Origin: DASWJQ01 sp036397095
GTDB lineage: Bacteria; Chloroflexota; Anaerolineae; Anaerolineales; E44-bin32
Direction of reading: 5' to 3'
Assembly: GCA_036397095.1 (NCBI GenBank)
Contig: DASWJQ010000084.1
Coordinates: forward strand, 1 to 24,033
DNA: 24,033 nucleotides
A program made the position numbers and the translations under genes. The notes beneath the pieces were generated by a model. That model did no database searches. It was not told where the DNA came from and saw only the letters and a list, made by a program, of their open reading frames with translations. Shown one piece after another: positions 1 to 8,331 of the stretch; position 1 is the first letter of the stretch; the number at the start of each line of letters is the position of its first letter.

Positions 1-38
1 CTTCTGATTTTCCCTCGGCTAAAGTGAGACACTACTGG

Positions 39-425
39 CTAACCGCTGAATAACAACGCCAGCCACACTTCCCAGTTGGTCGGCGGCTCGACCGGCTCGG
101 CCGTGTCGACCGGCACGCGCCCAGCCACCGGCTCGGCCGGCACCGGCATAATTAGCCGCTCACCCGGCAGCACCATGCGCCCCTCGGAGCGGGCCCAGTC
201 CTCGACCGCCGGGTCGCTGGTGGCCATCGCCACCCGCGTTTGCAGCGCCGCATAGGTCCGCTCCAGCTCGACGACCTGGGTTGCCAGCTGGATCGAGTCG
301 CGCTCCAGCCGCCGGGCGTCGGTCATGCGCCGGTTGAGGTCGCCCAGAATCAGGATGGCCAGGGCGGCCGCCAACAGCAGCCAGCCCCGCTGGTCCGGTC
401 GTCGTGTCTTGCGCGGTTCCGCCAT
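39..425 (-). CDS. FtsB/DivIC-like septum formation initiator protein
   Basis: This is a 128-residue single-pass membrane protein. A short basic N-terminus is followed by one hydrophobic segment (about residues 14-28), then a coiled-coil-like stretch (about 30-66) and the block EDWARSEGRMVLPGE, which matches the layout of the septum formation initiator (FtsB/DivIC) family. Those proteins form a small complex with FtsL at the division site. The C-terminus is proline- and valine-rich and ends in an unusual hydrophobic WLALLFSG tail. The start chosen is ATG at 425; an in-frame TTG lies one codon upstream at 428. A possible promoter (TTGTTG at 463-458, 17 bases, TAAGAT at 440-435) would start the transcript almost at the start codon. 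The gene lies downstream of the tRNA-Leu terminator, so it is probably transcribed separately. The family call is moderately secure; the exact paralogue is not. Confidence 0.75.
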   Translation of the reverse strand: MAEPRKTRRPDQRGWLLLAAALAILILGDLNRRMTDARRLERDSIQLATQVVELERTYAALQTRVAMATSDPAVEDWARSEGRMVLPGERLIMPVPAEPVAGRVPVDTAEPVEPPTNWEVWLALLFSG

Positions 426-491
426 CAATCGTCCATCTTACCCAAGTGACTGCCGTGCAACAAGCGTGCCCCAAGCATTGAGAATAGAGAA

Positions 492-512
492 CGGCCCCCG
501 CTGTGGGGGCCG
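492..512 (-). terminator. Rho-independent-type terminator after tRNA-Leu
   Basis: An 8-bp perfect GC-rich stem (492-499 pairs with 505-512, loop GCTGT) lies 8 bases past the tRNA 3' end. On the minus strand it is followed by TTCTCTATTC, a moderately T-rich run. Position and shape fit an intrinsic terminator for the tRNA transcript. Confidence 0.7.
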
Positions 513-519
513 CTGTCGA

Positions 520-603
<84 letters not shown>

Positions 604-614
604 TTGGGCGGTTC

Positions 615-642
615 ATTGTACCCGATGGCCTTCGGGAGTCAA
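615..642 (-). promoter_or_regulatory. Promoter of tRNA-Leu
   Basis: On the minus strand TTGACT (642-637) and TACAAT (620-615) are separated by 16 bases. This is one mismatch from consensus in each box and places the start a few bases before the tRNA 5' end at 603. It sits between the stop of the alpha-oxoamine synthase gene and the tRNA. Confidence 0.75.
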
Positions 643-651
643 CACCCGCCG

Positions 652-1833
652 TCAGTCGATCAAACCGACATTGCGGCCGACCTTCTCGAAGGTGGCCAGC
701 ACTTCCTCCAACTGCTCGTCGGTGTGCGTCGACATGTAGCTGGTGCGCAGCATTTCACGCCCTTCGGGCACGGCCGGTGACAGCACCGGGTTGACGAACA
801 CGCCGTTATCAAACAGGCCCTTCCAGAAGGCGATTGTGCGCATCGTGTCGCCGACCAGGATCGGAATGACCGGCGTCACCGAGTTGCCGGTGTCGAAGCC
901 GAGCGCCTTGTAGCGCTGCCGCATCATGTCCCCAATCTGGTTGACCCGCTCGATGCGCGCCGGCTCCTCCGCCATCACTTCAAGCGCCGCCAGCGCCGCC
1001 GCCGTGTTGGACGGTGGCATACTGGCGCTGAAGATCAAGGCCCGGGCGTGATGCTTAATGTAGTGGATGACGTCCTCATCGCCGGCAATGAACCCGCCCA
1101 GCGAGGCAAACGATTTGGAAAAGGTCGACATGATCAGATCAACATCATCGGTCATTCCAAAGTGAGCCGCCGTGCCGCGGCCGCCGCCCAACACCCCCAT
1201 GGCGTGGGCGTCGTCCACCATCAGCCGGGCGCCGTACTTCTTGCACAACGGCACCATCTCGGGCAGCGGCGCCAGGTCGCCCTCCATGCTGTACAGCCCG
1301 TCGACCACCACCATTGACCCCTTGTCGTCGGGCAGTTTCGACAATACACGCTCCAGGTCGTCCATATCGTTGTGGCGGAAGCGCTTGATCTCGCCCCAAC
1401 TCAACATGGCGCCATCGACGATGCTGGCGTGGTCATCCTTGTCCAGCACCACATGGTCGCCCCGGCCGACTATGGCGCTGATCGTCCCCAGATTGACCTG
1501 CATGCCGGTCGAGAAGACCAGCGTCGCCTCCTTGCCGACCCACTCGGCCAGTTTGCGCTCGAGCTCCTCGTGCATTTCGAGGGTCCCGTTGAGGAAGCGG
1601 GAGCCGGTACAACTGGTGCCAAATCGCTCGATGGCCTCCAGCGCCGCCTTGCGCACCTTGGGGTGGGTTGTCAGGCCCAGGTAGTTGTTCGAGCCACACA
1701 TGATCAGGCGGTGACCCTGGTAGGTGGCCTCGGAACCTTCGCTTTCGGTTAGCGGGATGAAGTACGGATAATAGCCGCCCTCTTGGGCTTCCCTGGCCGC
1801 CGTGAACTCCTTCGTCTTGGCGAAAATATCCAT
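652..1833 (-). CDS. spt: Serine palmitoyltransferase-like alpha-oxoamine synthase
   Basis: This 393-residue PLP enzyme of the alpha-oxoamine synthase family would condense an amino acid with an acyl thioester. Visible features are the PLP-stacking His135 (DDHAS), Asp208/His210 (VDDAHAMGV) and the Schiff-base Lys240 (TFSKSFASLGGF). The segments YPYF, GSRFLNGTLEMH, RHNDMDDLE and GVFVNPVLSPAVP with a following STHT read like bacterial serine palmitoyltransferases (SPT) rather than glycine C-acetyltransferase or BioF. SPT makes 3-ketodihydrosphingosine from serine and palmitoyl thioester. The gene follows and overlaps by one base (TGATG) a reductase that resembles the next enzyme of that pathway, which supports the call. 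ATG at 1833 is chosen because GGGAG lies just upstream; a longer reading upstream would overlap the reductase. BioF or Kbl activity remains the alternative. Confidence 0.82.
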   Translation of the reverse strand: MDIFAKTKEFTAAREAQEGGYYPYFIPLTESEGSEATYQGHRLIMCGSNNYLGLTTHPKVRKAALEAIERFGTSCTGSRFLNGTLEMHEELERKLAEWVGKEATLVFSTGMQVNLGTISAIVGRGDHVVLDKDDHASIVDGAMLSWGEIKRFRHNDMDDLERVLSKLPDDKGSMVVVDGLYSMEGDLAPLPEMVPLCKKYGARLMVDDAHAMGVLGGGRGTAAHFGMTDDVDLIMSTFSKSFASLGGFIAGDEDVIHYIKHHARALIFSASMPPSNTAAALAALEVMAEEPARIERVNQIGDMMRQRYKALGFDTGNSVTPVIPILVGDTMRTIAFWKGLFDNGVFVNPVLSPAVPEGREMLRTSYMSTHTDEQLEEVLATFEKVGRNVGLID

Positions 1834-2696
1834 CAACTTACTCCCTTCGTGCTGCCGCGCTCGGGTTGACCGCCGGATCCGGCAGCACGCCGCCGCGCCC
1901 AGCGCACGGCGAAGTCCATCAGCGGGTAGACGGCCGTGCCCAGCCACCCACTCAACCAGTACAACAGCTTGCCCTCAATCCCCGGAATGATGATGTAGGA
2001 ACCGCCGGCCACGCCATTCAGAATGGCCCGCGCGGCCTGTTCGGGGCTGAGTACACCGCCGCCGCCGGCCAGCAGCTTGGTCTCCGGGGGCTTGAATTGG
2101 TTCTCATAGGCCAGCTGTGGTGTGTCTACATCCGGCGGAAAGACCAACGACACCCGCACCCCATGCGGCTTGAGCTCGGCCCGCAGGACATCGCTGTAGC
2201 CGCGCACGGCAAACTTGGAGGCGCCATACGCCGTGTAGCCATAGACGCCCAACAAGCCAGCCAGCGAGGCGATGTTGACAATGTGACCCGAGCCGCGCGC
2301 CAGCAAGGCCGGCAGCAGGCTCTGGGTGGCATACACGGTACCGAAGTAATTGACGCTCATCATCCAGTGAAAGACGTCGAGCTCCAACTCCTGAGCGTAG
2401 CCCGGCTTGGCCACGCCGGCGCAGTTGATCAACAGGTCGGGAATCCTGGGCAGACCGGCTATGGCTCGCTCGACATCGCGTGGCTCGGTCACATCCGCCG
2501 AGATCATCCCGATTGTGGCCTCGGGCCGACTGCGGGCCGCCTGGATTTCTTCGGCGGCTGCCTTGAGCTGCTGCTGCCGGCGGGCCAGAATGCTGACATC
2601 GGCGCCTTCGGCCGCCAATTGTCTGGCCAGGGCCAGCCCGATGCCGCTCGAACCTCCGGTGACAAGCGCCAGCTGTCCTCCAAACCGGCCGCTCAC
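1833..2696 (-). CDS. Short-chain dehydrogenase, 3-ketodihydrosphingosine reductase-like
   Basis: This 287-residue classical SDR has the cofactor motif TGGSSGIG (13-20), NCAG (91-94) and a catalytic Asn116, Ser144, Tyr157, Lys161 set (YGASK). Beyond the fold, the segment PPDVDTPQLAYENQFKPPET (187-206), the following SPEQAARAI, and a hydrophobic C-terminal region closely resemble eukaryotic 3-ketodihydrosphingosine reductase (KDSR/Tsc10), as I remember that family. The predicted reaction is NADPH-dependent reduction of 3-ketodihydrosphingosine to dihydrosphingosine. The start is GTG at 2696, overlapping the smc stop as GTGA. The stop overlaps the ATG of the SPT-like gene, so the three are translationally coupled. 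A generic lipid-ketone reductase is the alternative. The C-terminal tail after about residue 272 is low complexity. Confidence 0.8.
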   Translation of the reverse strand: MSGRFGGQLALVTGGSSGIGLALARQLAAEGADVSILARRQQQLKAAAEEIQAARSRPEATIGMISADVTEPRDVERAIAGLPRIPDLLINCAGVAKPGYAQELELDVFHWMMSVNYFGTVYATQSLLPALLARGSGHIVNIASLAGLLGVYGYTAYGASKFAVRGYSDVLRAELKPHGVRVSLVFPPDVDTPQLAYENQFKPPETKLLAGGGGVLSPEQAARAILNGVAGGSYIIIPGIEGKLLYWLSGWLGTAVYPLMDFAVRWARRRAAGSGGQPERGSTKGVS

Positions 2697-5600
2697 GCCG
2701 CCACCTGGCTTGCCGCCTCTTCCAAATCGAGGCTGATGATCTGGCTGGTCGAGTCAGCATTCATCGTGACGCCGTAGACCGCCTCGGCCACCTCGACCGT
2801 CTGCCGGTTGTGTGTGATGACGATGAACTGCGTCTGCTCACTGAGTTCGCGCAACAGTTCGCAGAAACGGCCGACGTTGGCCTCATCCAGCATGGCATCG
2901 ACCTCGTCGAGCACGCAGAACGGTGTCGGCGACACCTTGAGCAGTGCAAACACCAGTGCTGAGGCCGTCAGGCTGCGTTCGCCGCCCGACAGCACGGCCA
3001 ATCCCTGCTCGCGCTTGCCGGGCAAGCGGGCCTCAATCTCAATGCCGCTCTCGTTGGGGTCATCCGGATTGGACAATTCGAGCCGGGCCGAACCGCCGCC
3101 GAACAGCTGCTGGAAGGTTTCTCGGAAAGCGACCGCCACCGCGTCGAAGGTTTTGCGAAATTCCCGCGCCATGATTACATCGAGTTCAGCAATCACCTCC
3201 TGGATCTGTGACTCGGCCCGCCGCAAGTCGTCGACCTGGGTCGTCATGAACTCGACGCGCTCACGTACGTGGTGATATTCCTGGCGGGCCTCGGGGTTGA
3301 TCGAGCCCATCCGCCGCAGCTGGGCCCGCAGCCGCTTGACCTGGGCCTCCAGGCCTTCCGGCAGGCTGGCAACCGCCGGCAGCTTCTCAACCAACCCTTC
3401 CAGCGGCAGCGGGTCCTGGCCGGTGGTTTCCTCGTCATACTCGTAGGCTACCAACCCGAAGTCGTCCTCGATCCGCCGCTGCAGCCCGTGCAGCTCCTCT
3501 TCGCGCCGGGCCAGTTCGACCTGCGCCTGCGAATGCTGGTTCTCGACACGCTGAGCTTCGTAACGCAGCTGGTTCTCGCCTACTTCCAAGTCCGAGCGCT
3601 GCTTCTCGGCCAAACGCAGCTCTTCTTCGGCCGGCTCAACCTGCTCGCGATGCTCCTGCAGGGCGGCCTCGATCTTTTTGGCCTCCGATTCGGCCCGGCT
3701 CAACTCGGCCCGCTTGGTCTCAAGCGCCGCCAAGTTTTCATCCTGCCGGCGGCGCCATTGGGTCACGTCGGCGGTTATGGCCGCCAGCCGGCCCTGCCGC
3801 TCCGCCAGCCGGGCGCGTACCGTTTCCTCGGCCTTCTTGGCCGTCTGCCAACGGACTTCCAGGCCCGAGTCGACAACCCCACTGCCCGCCAGTTGGCGCT
3901 GGATCTCACGCAGGGCCCGCTCTAGGCGGGCATGCTCTTCGTCGAAGGCCTCGGCCTCGGACAGATGCTGGCGGCGGCTCTCGCTCAGACGGGACCGGTC
4001 CGCCGCCAATTCCTTCTCCTGCAGCTCCAGCAGCTCCAACTGCTGCTGGCGCCGGTCGGCTTCCAGCTGCACCTGTCGTAATTCAGTGGCGGCCGCTTCC
4101 TGTTGCTGGCGGGCTTCCCGGAGCGCCGTTTCGGCCTGGCGCCGCCGCTGACGCAGCCCCTCCTGGTGGTCGACCAACCCCTGGCGTGCCGCCCGCACAT
4201 CGGCTTGTTCGGACTCCAACCCGGCGATCGAGGCTTCGAGCTTCGTCTCCTCCTCAAGACCGGACGACTCATCGGCCGCACCAACCACCACGGTACCGTC
4301 GGCCGAAAATAGCTCACCCTGTTGGGTAACCAGCCGGCCACCCAGCGCCAACTCGGGCAACAAGCGCAGCGCCGTCTGGCGATCCTTGACAATCCAGGTC
4401 GAGCCCAGGATCCGGCGTACCGCCGCTTCCACATGGCCCTTCGCACCCAGCACGTCGGCTACGCTGGCCAACACGCCCTCACCTTTGGGCGGCGCGGGTG
4501 TCGGCTGATCGCCGGACTGCTCGAGGGCCAGCAGCACCGTCCGGCCCGGCGATCCCTGGCGCTCCAGGTAGGCCAACGCCTGCCGCAGCCCTTGCTGGCT
4601 TTGCACCACTACTGCGCTGAGCAACTCTCCCAGCGCAGTCGACACGGCTTGCCGGAAATCGGCCGGGATTTGCAGGCCATCCATCAGCCGGCCCAAATCA
4701 GTCGGCAGTTCGCCGCGGCGGGCGGCCTCCACCAACTGTTCGAGACCGGCCTGACCGCTGCGGGCCCCCCGGCTGGCCTGCAACTGCGCCTGGCTCCGGG
4801 CCAACGCCATGTCAACCTTGGCCTGTCGCTCAGCGGCCGTTTCCAAATCGGCGGCCAGGCTGCGCGCTTCGGCCTCCAACGCCGCCAACGTCTGGCGGGC
4901 TGCTTCCAACTGCGCCTCGGCCCGGCCATAGGCCGCTTTCGCCTCGGCCAGCCGGCCGGCGGCAGTGTCGGCTTCGGTCTGCGTCTGTTGGCGGGCGGCC
5001 TGCGTTTGGTCCCAGCGGGTCTGGCCTTCGTCCAATTGGGTATCCCACGATGCCTGGCGCGTTTCCCAGGCAGCCCGCCGTGCCGCCAGCGCCTCGAGCT
5101 GGCGCCGGTGCACTTCGGCGGTCTGCTCCAGTTGGCTGCGGTCACGCAAAGCGGGCGAACCGCCTCCGGCGGCCGCTTCCAGTTCCTCGACTTGTCCGTG
5201 CTGCGCCGCCAGCTCGGCCCGGGCAACTTCGGCCGCCTTGGCGGCGCGGTCTTGCTCGATCTCGAGGGCCTCCAGGCCGCTGGCAAGCTCTTCGGCCTGC
5301 TCCTCTAGCCAGCCGATTCGCTCCTGCAGCACGGCGACCTGACGGCCGAGTGCCTCACGCTGCCGGTACAACTCCGACACCTCCCCCGACCAGCCGCTCA
5401 ATTGCTGGCGCAATTCGCCGATGCGTTGGCGCACTTCGGCCAGCTGTTGGTCGCTCTTGGATTGCTGGGCCCGCAAGCGTCCTCGGCTGTCTGCTTGCTC
5501 AGACGCCGCCCGCCGGCTGACCGCCACCGCCCCTTGCATCTGGCTCCAGTGAAAGCCGTACCAGATTCGCAGCGCAGACTGCAGGTCTTCTTTGACCTGC

Positions 5601-6271
5601 TCGTAGTCCTTGGCCCGCTGCGCCTGCCGCTCCAGGCTGCGCAGCCGCGGACGCAACTCGGCCAGAATATCCTGGACCCGCTCCAAATTGCGCCGGGTGG
5701 CGACGAGGCGGCGGATCGCCTCGTCGCGGCGGCTCCGGTACAGCCCGATCCCAGCCGCCTCTTCGAACAGCTGGCGCCGTTCCTCAGCCCGTAGCGCCAG
5801 GGCGGCGTCGACCAGGCCCTGGCCAATAATCGTGTACGTGCGCTGGGCTAAGCCGGACTCGGCCAGCAGTTCACCTACGTCACGCAGCCGGACACGCTGA
5901 TCGTTGATCAGGTACTCGTTCTGACCATCACGGTAAGCGCGCCTTCCCACCGTTACTTGGCTAAAGTCGATTGGCAGCCATTCTTCGCTGTTGTCGAACT
6001 CGATAATGGCGCTGGCCATGCTGGCGCGCGGCCGGCTTTCCGAGCCTGTGAAGATCATGTCTTCCGTCTTCTTGCCGCGCAGCAGACTGTAGGACTGTTC
6101 GCCCAGCACCCAGCGAATGGCGTCAGCAATGTTGGACTTGCCTGAGCCGTTGGGGCCGACGACCGCCGTGATTGTCGGCGCAAAGGAAAATTCCGTCTTG
6201 CTGGCGAAGGTCTTGTAGCCCTGGAGTTCGAGCGATTTGAGCCGGGAGGACTTGCGTGGCTGCGGGCTCAC
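2693..6271 (-). CDS. smc: Chromosome segregation protein SMC
   Basis: This 1192-residue SMC ATPase is of normal bacterial length. The N-terminal head has Walker A GPNGSGKS (39-46) and the Q-loop IIGQG (about 148-152). Long coiled coils run to about 515, a hinge domain spans about 519-680, and a return coiled coil follows. The C-terminal head carries the signature LSGGE (1094-1098) and Walker B FCVLDEVDAMLDE (about 1118-1130). SMC dimers with ScpA/ScpB compact and segregate the chromosome. The start is GTG at 6271, preceded by AAGAGG and 12 bases after the rnc stop. The 3' end overlaps the reductase start by four bases. The rnc-smc order is common in bacteria. A proline- and glycine-containing insert (TPAPPKGEG) interrupts the hinge, probably as a loop. 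Confidence 0.98.
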   Translation of the reverse strand: MSPQPRKSSRLKSLELQGYKTFASKTEFSFAPTITAVVGPNGSGKSNIADAIRWVLGEQSYSLLRGKKTEDMIFTGSESRPRASMASAIIEFDNSEEWLPIDFSQVTVGRRAYRDGQNEYLINDQRVRLRDVGELLAESGLAQRTYTIIGQGLVDAALALRAEERRQLFEEAAGIGLYRSRRDEAIRRLVATRRNLERVQDILAELRPRLRSLERQAQRAKDYEQVKEDLQSALRIWYGFHWSQMQGAVAVSRRAASEQADSRGRLRAQQSKSDQQLAEVRQRIGELRQQLSGWSGEVSELYRQREALGRQVAVLQERIGWLEEQAEELASGLEALEIEQDRAAKAAEVARAELAAQHGQVEELEAAAGGGSPALRDRSQLEQTAEVHRRQLEALAARRAAWETRQASWDTQLDEGQTRWDQTQAARQQTQTEADTAAGRLAEAKAAYGRAEAQLEAARQTLAALEAEARSLAADLETAAERQAKVDMALARSQAQLQASRGARSGQAGLEQLVEAARRGELPTDLGRLMDGLQIPADFRQAVSTALGELLSAVVVQSQQGLRQALAYLERQGSPGRTVLLALEQSGDQPTPAPPKGEGVLASVADVLGAKGHVEAAVRRILGSTWIVKDRQTALRLLPELALGGRLVTQQGELFSADGTVVVGAADESSGLEEETKLEASIAGLESEQADVRAARQGLVDHQEGLRQRRRQAETALREARQQQEAAATELRQVQLEADRRQQQLELLELQEKELAADRSRLSESRRQHLSEAEAFDEEHARLERALREIQRQLAGSGVVDSGLEVRWQTAKKAEETVRARLAERQGRLAAITADVTQWRRRQDENLAALETKRAELSRAESEAKKIEAALQEHREQVEPAEEELRLAEKQRSDLEVGENQLRYEAQRVENQHSQAQVELARREEELHGLQRRIEDDFGLVAYEYDEETTGQDPLPLEGLVEKLPAVASLPEGLEAQVKRLRAQLRRMGSINPEARQEYHHVRERVEFMTTQVDDLRRAESQIQEVIAELDVIMAREFRKTFDAVAVAFRETFQQLFGGGSARLELSNPDDPNESGIEIEARLPGKREQGLAVLSGGERSLTASALVFALLKVSPTPFCVLDEVDAMLDEANVGRFCELLRELSEQTQFIVITHNRQTVEVAEAVYGVTMNADSTSQIISLDLEEAASQVAA

Positions 6272-6283
6272 CGACGCCTCTTC

Positions 6284-6988
6284 TTAGCCGGCAGACGGAT
6301 CGGGCCAACCAACTTGGTCGAGCGCCTCGCCGGCCGCCTGTTGGGCGGCCTCTTGCTTGCTGTTGCCGGTGCCTTCTGCCCGGACCCGATCGCCGACAAT
6401 GACTTCGACCACGAATTGGCGTGCGTGGTCGGGTCCGGAGGACTGCAAAGTCCGGTAAGACGGCGTCTCGCCGACTTCCGACTGGGCCCAGATTTGCAGC
6501 AGACTGCGAGCATCGAATAGGTTCTCATCCTCCAGAATCCGCGCAACCGCCGCCATCAAACGAGGCTGCATGTAGGCCTCCACGGCCGGCATGCCGCCGT
6601 CGAGGTAGATCGCACCAACCAGCGCCTCGAAGGTCGCGCACAGCAGGGCCGGCCGCTGGCGACCGCCTGTCAGGTCCTCGCCCCGACCTAACAACATGAC
6701 TTCGCCCAATTCGATGTCCTGGGCGAAGGCGGCCAACTGCTCGGTGCGGACCAGGGCCGAGCGCAGCCGTGTCAGTTGCCCCTCATCCATTTCGGGGAAA
6801 CGGCGATAGAGCCAAGCCGCCGTCAGGAAGTCGAGGGCGGCATCGCCCAGAAACTCCAAGCGCTCATTGTCCTCGAGCGCGTCTGGATTTTCGTTGAGAT
6901 AGGATCGGTGCGTCAGGGCTCGCTGGATCAACCGCCGGTCAGAAATCTGAATGCTGGCCCGGTGGACCCAAGACTCCAACGAGTCCAT
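6284..6988 (-). CDS. rnc: Ribonuclease III
   Basis: This 234-residue double-strand-specific endoribonuclease has a catalytic domain with the signature ERLEFLGDA (43-51 region), giving the usual Glu and Asp metal ligands, and CATFEALVGAIYLD (about 117-130). A C-terminal double-stranded RNA binding domain runs from about 159 to 226 (ARSLLQIWAQ to QEAAQQAAGEALDQ). It processes rRNA precursors and structured mRNAs. ATG at 6988 is chosen because GGAGAGG precedes it; an in-frame extension upstream would run through the fabF 3' end and has no family support. One oddity: the Asp that normally precedes the T-x-E of the second metal-binding block is Ala118 here, while the key Glu121 is kept. Confidence 0.95.
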   Translation of the reverse strand: MDSLESWVHRASIQISDRRLIQRALTHRSYLNENPDALEDNERLEFLGDAALDFLTAAWLYRRFPEMDEGQLTRLRSALVRTEQLAAFAQDIELGEVMLLGRGEDLTGGRQRPALLCATFEALVGAIYLDGGMPAVEAYMQPRLMAAVARILEDENLFDARSLLQIWAQSEVGETPSYRTLQSSGPDHARQFVVEVIVGDRVRAEGTGNSKQEAAQQAAGEALDQVGWPDPSAG

Positions 6989-7037
6989 CGCCTCTCCGCG
7001 TTGTCGAATCGCTCTCCCCCCCGCCAACCGGTGGATT

Positions 7038-8279
7038 CTAACGCGAGAAGGCTTGAAACGCCAAGACGGCGTTGTGGCCGCCGAAGCCGAACGCATTGCT
7101 GATCGCCACTCTGACGGGCATCTGGCGCGCCTGGTTGGGCACGTAGTCCAGGTCGCATTCGGGATCGGGGTCATGCAGATTGATCGTGGGCGGCACGACG
7201 CCCGACCGAATCGTCTTGACGCAGAAGATGGCTTCCAGCGCCCCGGTCGCCCCCATCATATGACCGGTCATCGACTTAGTCGATGAAATAGCGACTCGGT
7301 AGGCGTGGTCACCCAACGCCGACTTGATGGCCCGCGTCTCGGAAACGTCATTGAGGTCGGTGCCGGTGCCGTGGGCGTTGATGTAGTCAACCTGTTCCGG
7401 CTTGAGCCCGGCGATCGCCAGCGCGTTGACGATGGCGGCCGACCCGCCTTCGCCCTGCTCGGCCGGCGCCGTAATATGGAACGCATCGGCCGTCGCGCTG
7501 TAGCCAACCATTTCGGCCAGAATGGTGGCCCCGCGCGCCTCGGCATGGTCCAGTGTCTCGAGGATTAGGATGCCGCAGCCCTCTCCCATCACCAGGCCGT
7601 CACGGGACTTGTCAAAGGGCGCTGGCGTCTTGGTGTAGTTGTCGTTTTGCCGCGAGAGGGCACCGAGCCGGTCGAACGCGCCGATACCCATCTCGCAAAT
7701 GGTGGCCTCCGAGCCGCCGGTGATGGCCGCATCAATCACGCCTGCCCGCAGCAGAGTCCACGCCTGGCCGACGCCATCGGCTCCCGAGGCACAGGCCGAC
7801 GCCACCGAAAACGAAGGCCCCTTCGCCCCAGTATCGATGGCTACCATGCCCGAAGCGCCGTTCGACATGTACATCGGGATGACAAAGGGAGAGAGCCGCC
7901 GCGGCCCCTCCTTGAAAATCGTCAGCATGGCCTCTTCGAACGAATTGATTCCGCCGGTGGCCGACGAGATGATTACGCCGACGCGTCCGGCATTCTCCGG
8001 CGTGATCTGCAGGCCGGATTGGGCCATGGCTTCCTGGGTAGCCGCCGCCGCAAACTGCTCAAAGCGGTCGCGCCGGCGGGCATCGCGCATATCGAGGTAG
8101 TTGGTCGGTTCGAAGCCGCGCACCTCACAGGCGATCTTGACCAACAGGTTCTCGGGGTCGAATTGGGTGATGGGTCCGACTCCGGAGGTGCCGGCCGTCA
8201 ACGCCCGCCAGGTGTCTTCGGCGGTCAAACCCAGCGGGCTGATCACGCCAACCCCAGTAATCACAACGCGCTTGGTCAT
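7038..8279 (-). CDS. fabF: 3-oxoacyl-ACP synthase II (KAS II)
   Basis: This 413-residue condensing enzyme of type II fatty acid synthesis elongates acyl-ACP with malonyl-ACP in the cytoplasm. The triad is visible: Cys163 (SACASGADG), His303 (NAHGTGTDLND) and His340 (KSMTGHMMGATGALE), with Lys335. The C-terminal FGFGGHNAVL glycine motif is present and the length is normal. The start is ATG at 8279 with GGAGG upstream. It lies 49 bases before rnc and 52 bases after the threonine-synthase-like gene, so it is likely in the same transcript. acpP, which often precedes fabF, is absent here, and fabD is instead on the other strand beside rpmF. Confidence 0.97.
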   Translation of the reverse strand: MTKRVVITGVGVISPLGLTAEDTWRALTAGTSGVGPITQFDPENLLVKIACEVRGFEPTNYLDMRDARRRDRFEQFAAAATQEAMAQSGLQITPENAGRVGVIISSATGGINSFEEAMLTIFKEGPRRLSPFVIPMYMSNGASGMVAIDTGAKGPSFSVASACASGADGVGQAWTLLRAGVIDAAITGGSEATICEMGIGAFDRLGALSRQNDNYTKTPAPFDKSRDGLVMGEGCGILILETLDHAEARGATILAEMVGYSATADAFHITAPAEQGEGGSAAIVNALAIAGLKPEQVDYINAHGTGTDLNDVSETRAIKSALGDHAYRVAISSTKSMTGHMMGATGALEAIFCVKTIRSGVVPPTINLHDPDPECDLDYVPNQARQMPVRVAISNAFGFGGHNAVLAFQAFSR

Positions 8280-8331
8280 CTTGCCTCTCCCTCCGGCGCC
8301 AACCCCGGCTTGGTGCTACCAGGCCAAAGCC

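Noticed and set aside
621..636. CCCGA/TCGGG hairpin as terminator of the SPT-like gene
   Set aside because: The stem is only five pairs, no T-run follows, and it forms the spacer of the tRNA-Leu promoter.
4480..4500. PPKGEG-like peptide shared by the SMC hinge insert and the C-terminus of the DUF1295 protein
   Set aside because: Too short to show a common inserted element, and DUF1295 proteins naturally end in a similar IPWPP-type sequence.
4322..5308. A 328-residue plus-strand reading frame opposite smc
   Set aside because: It is a GC-rich shadow of the SMC coiled coil, low in complexity and without a ribosome site or recognisable domain.
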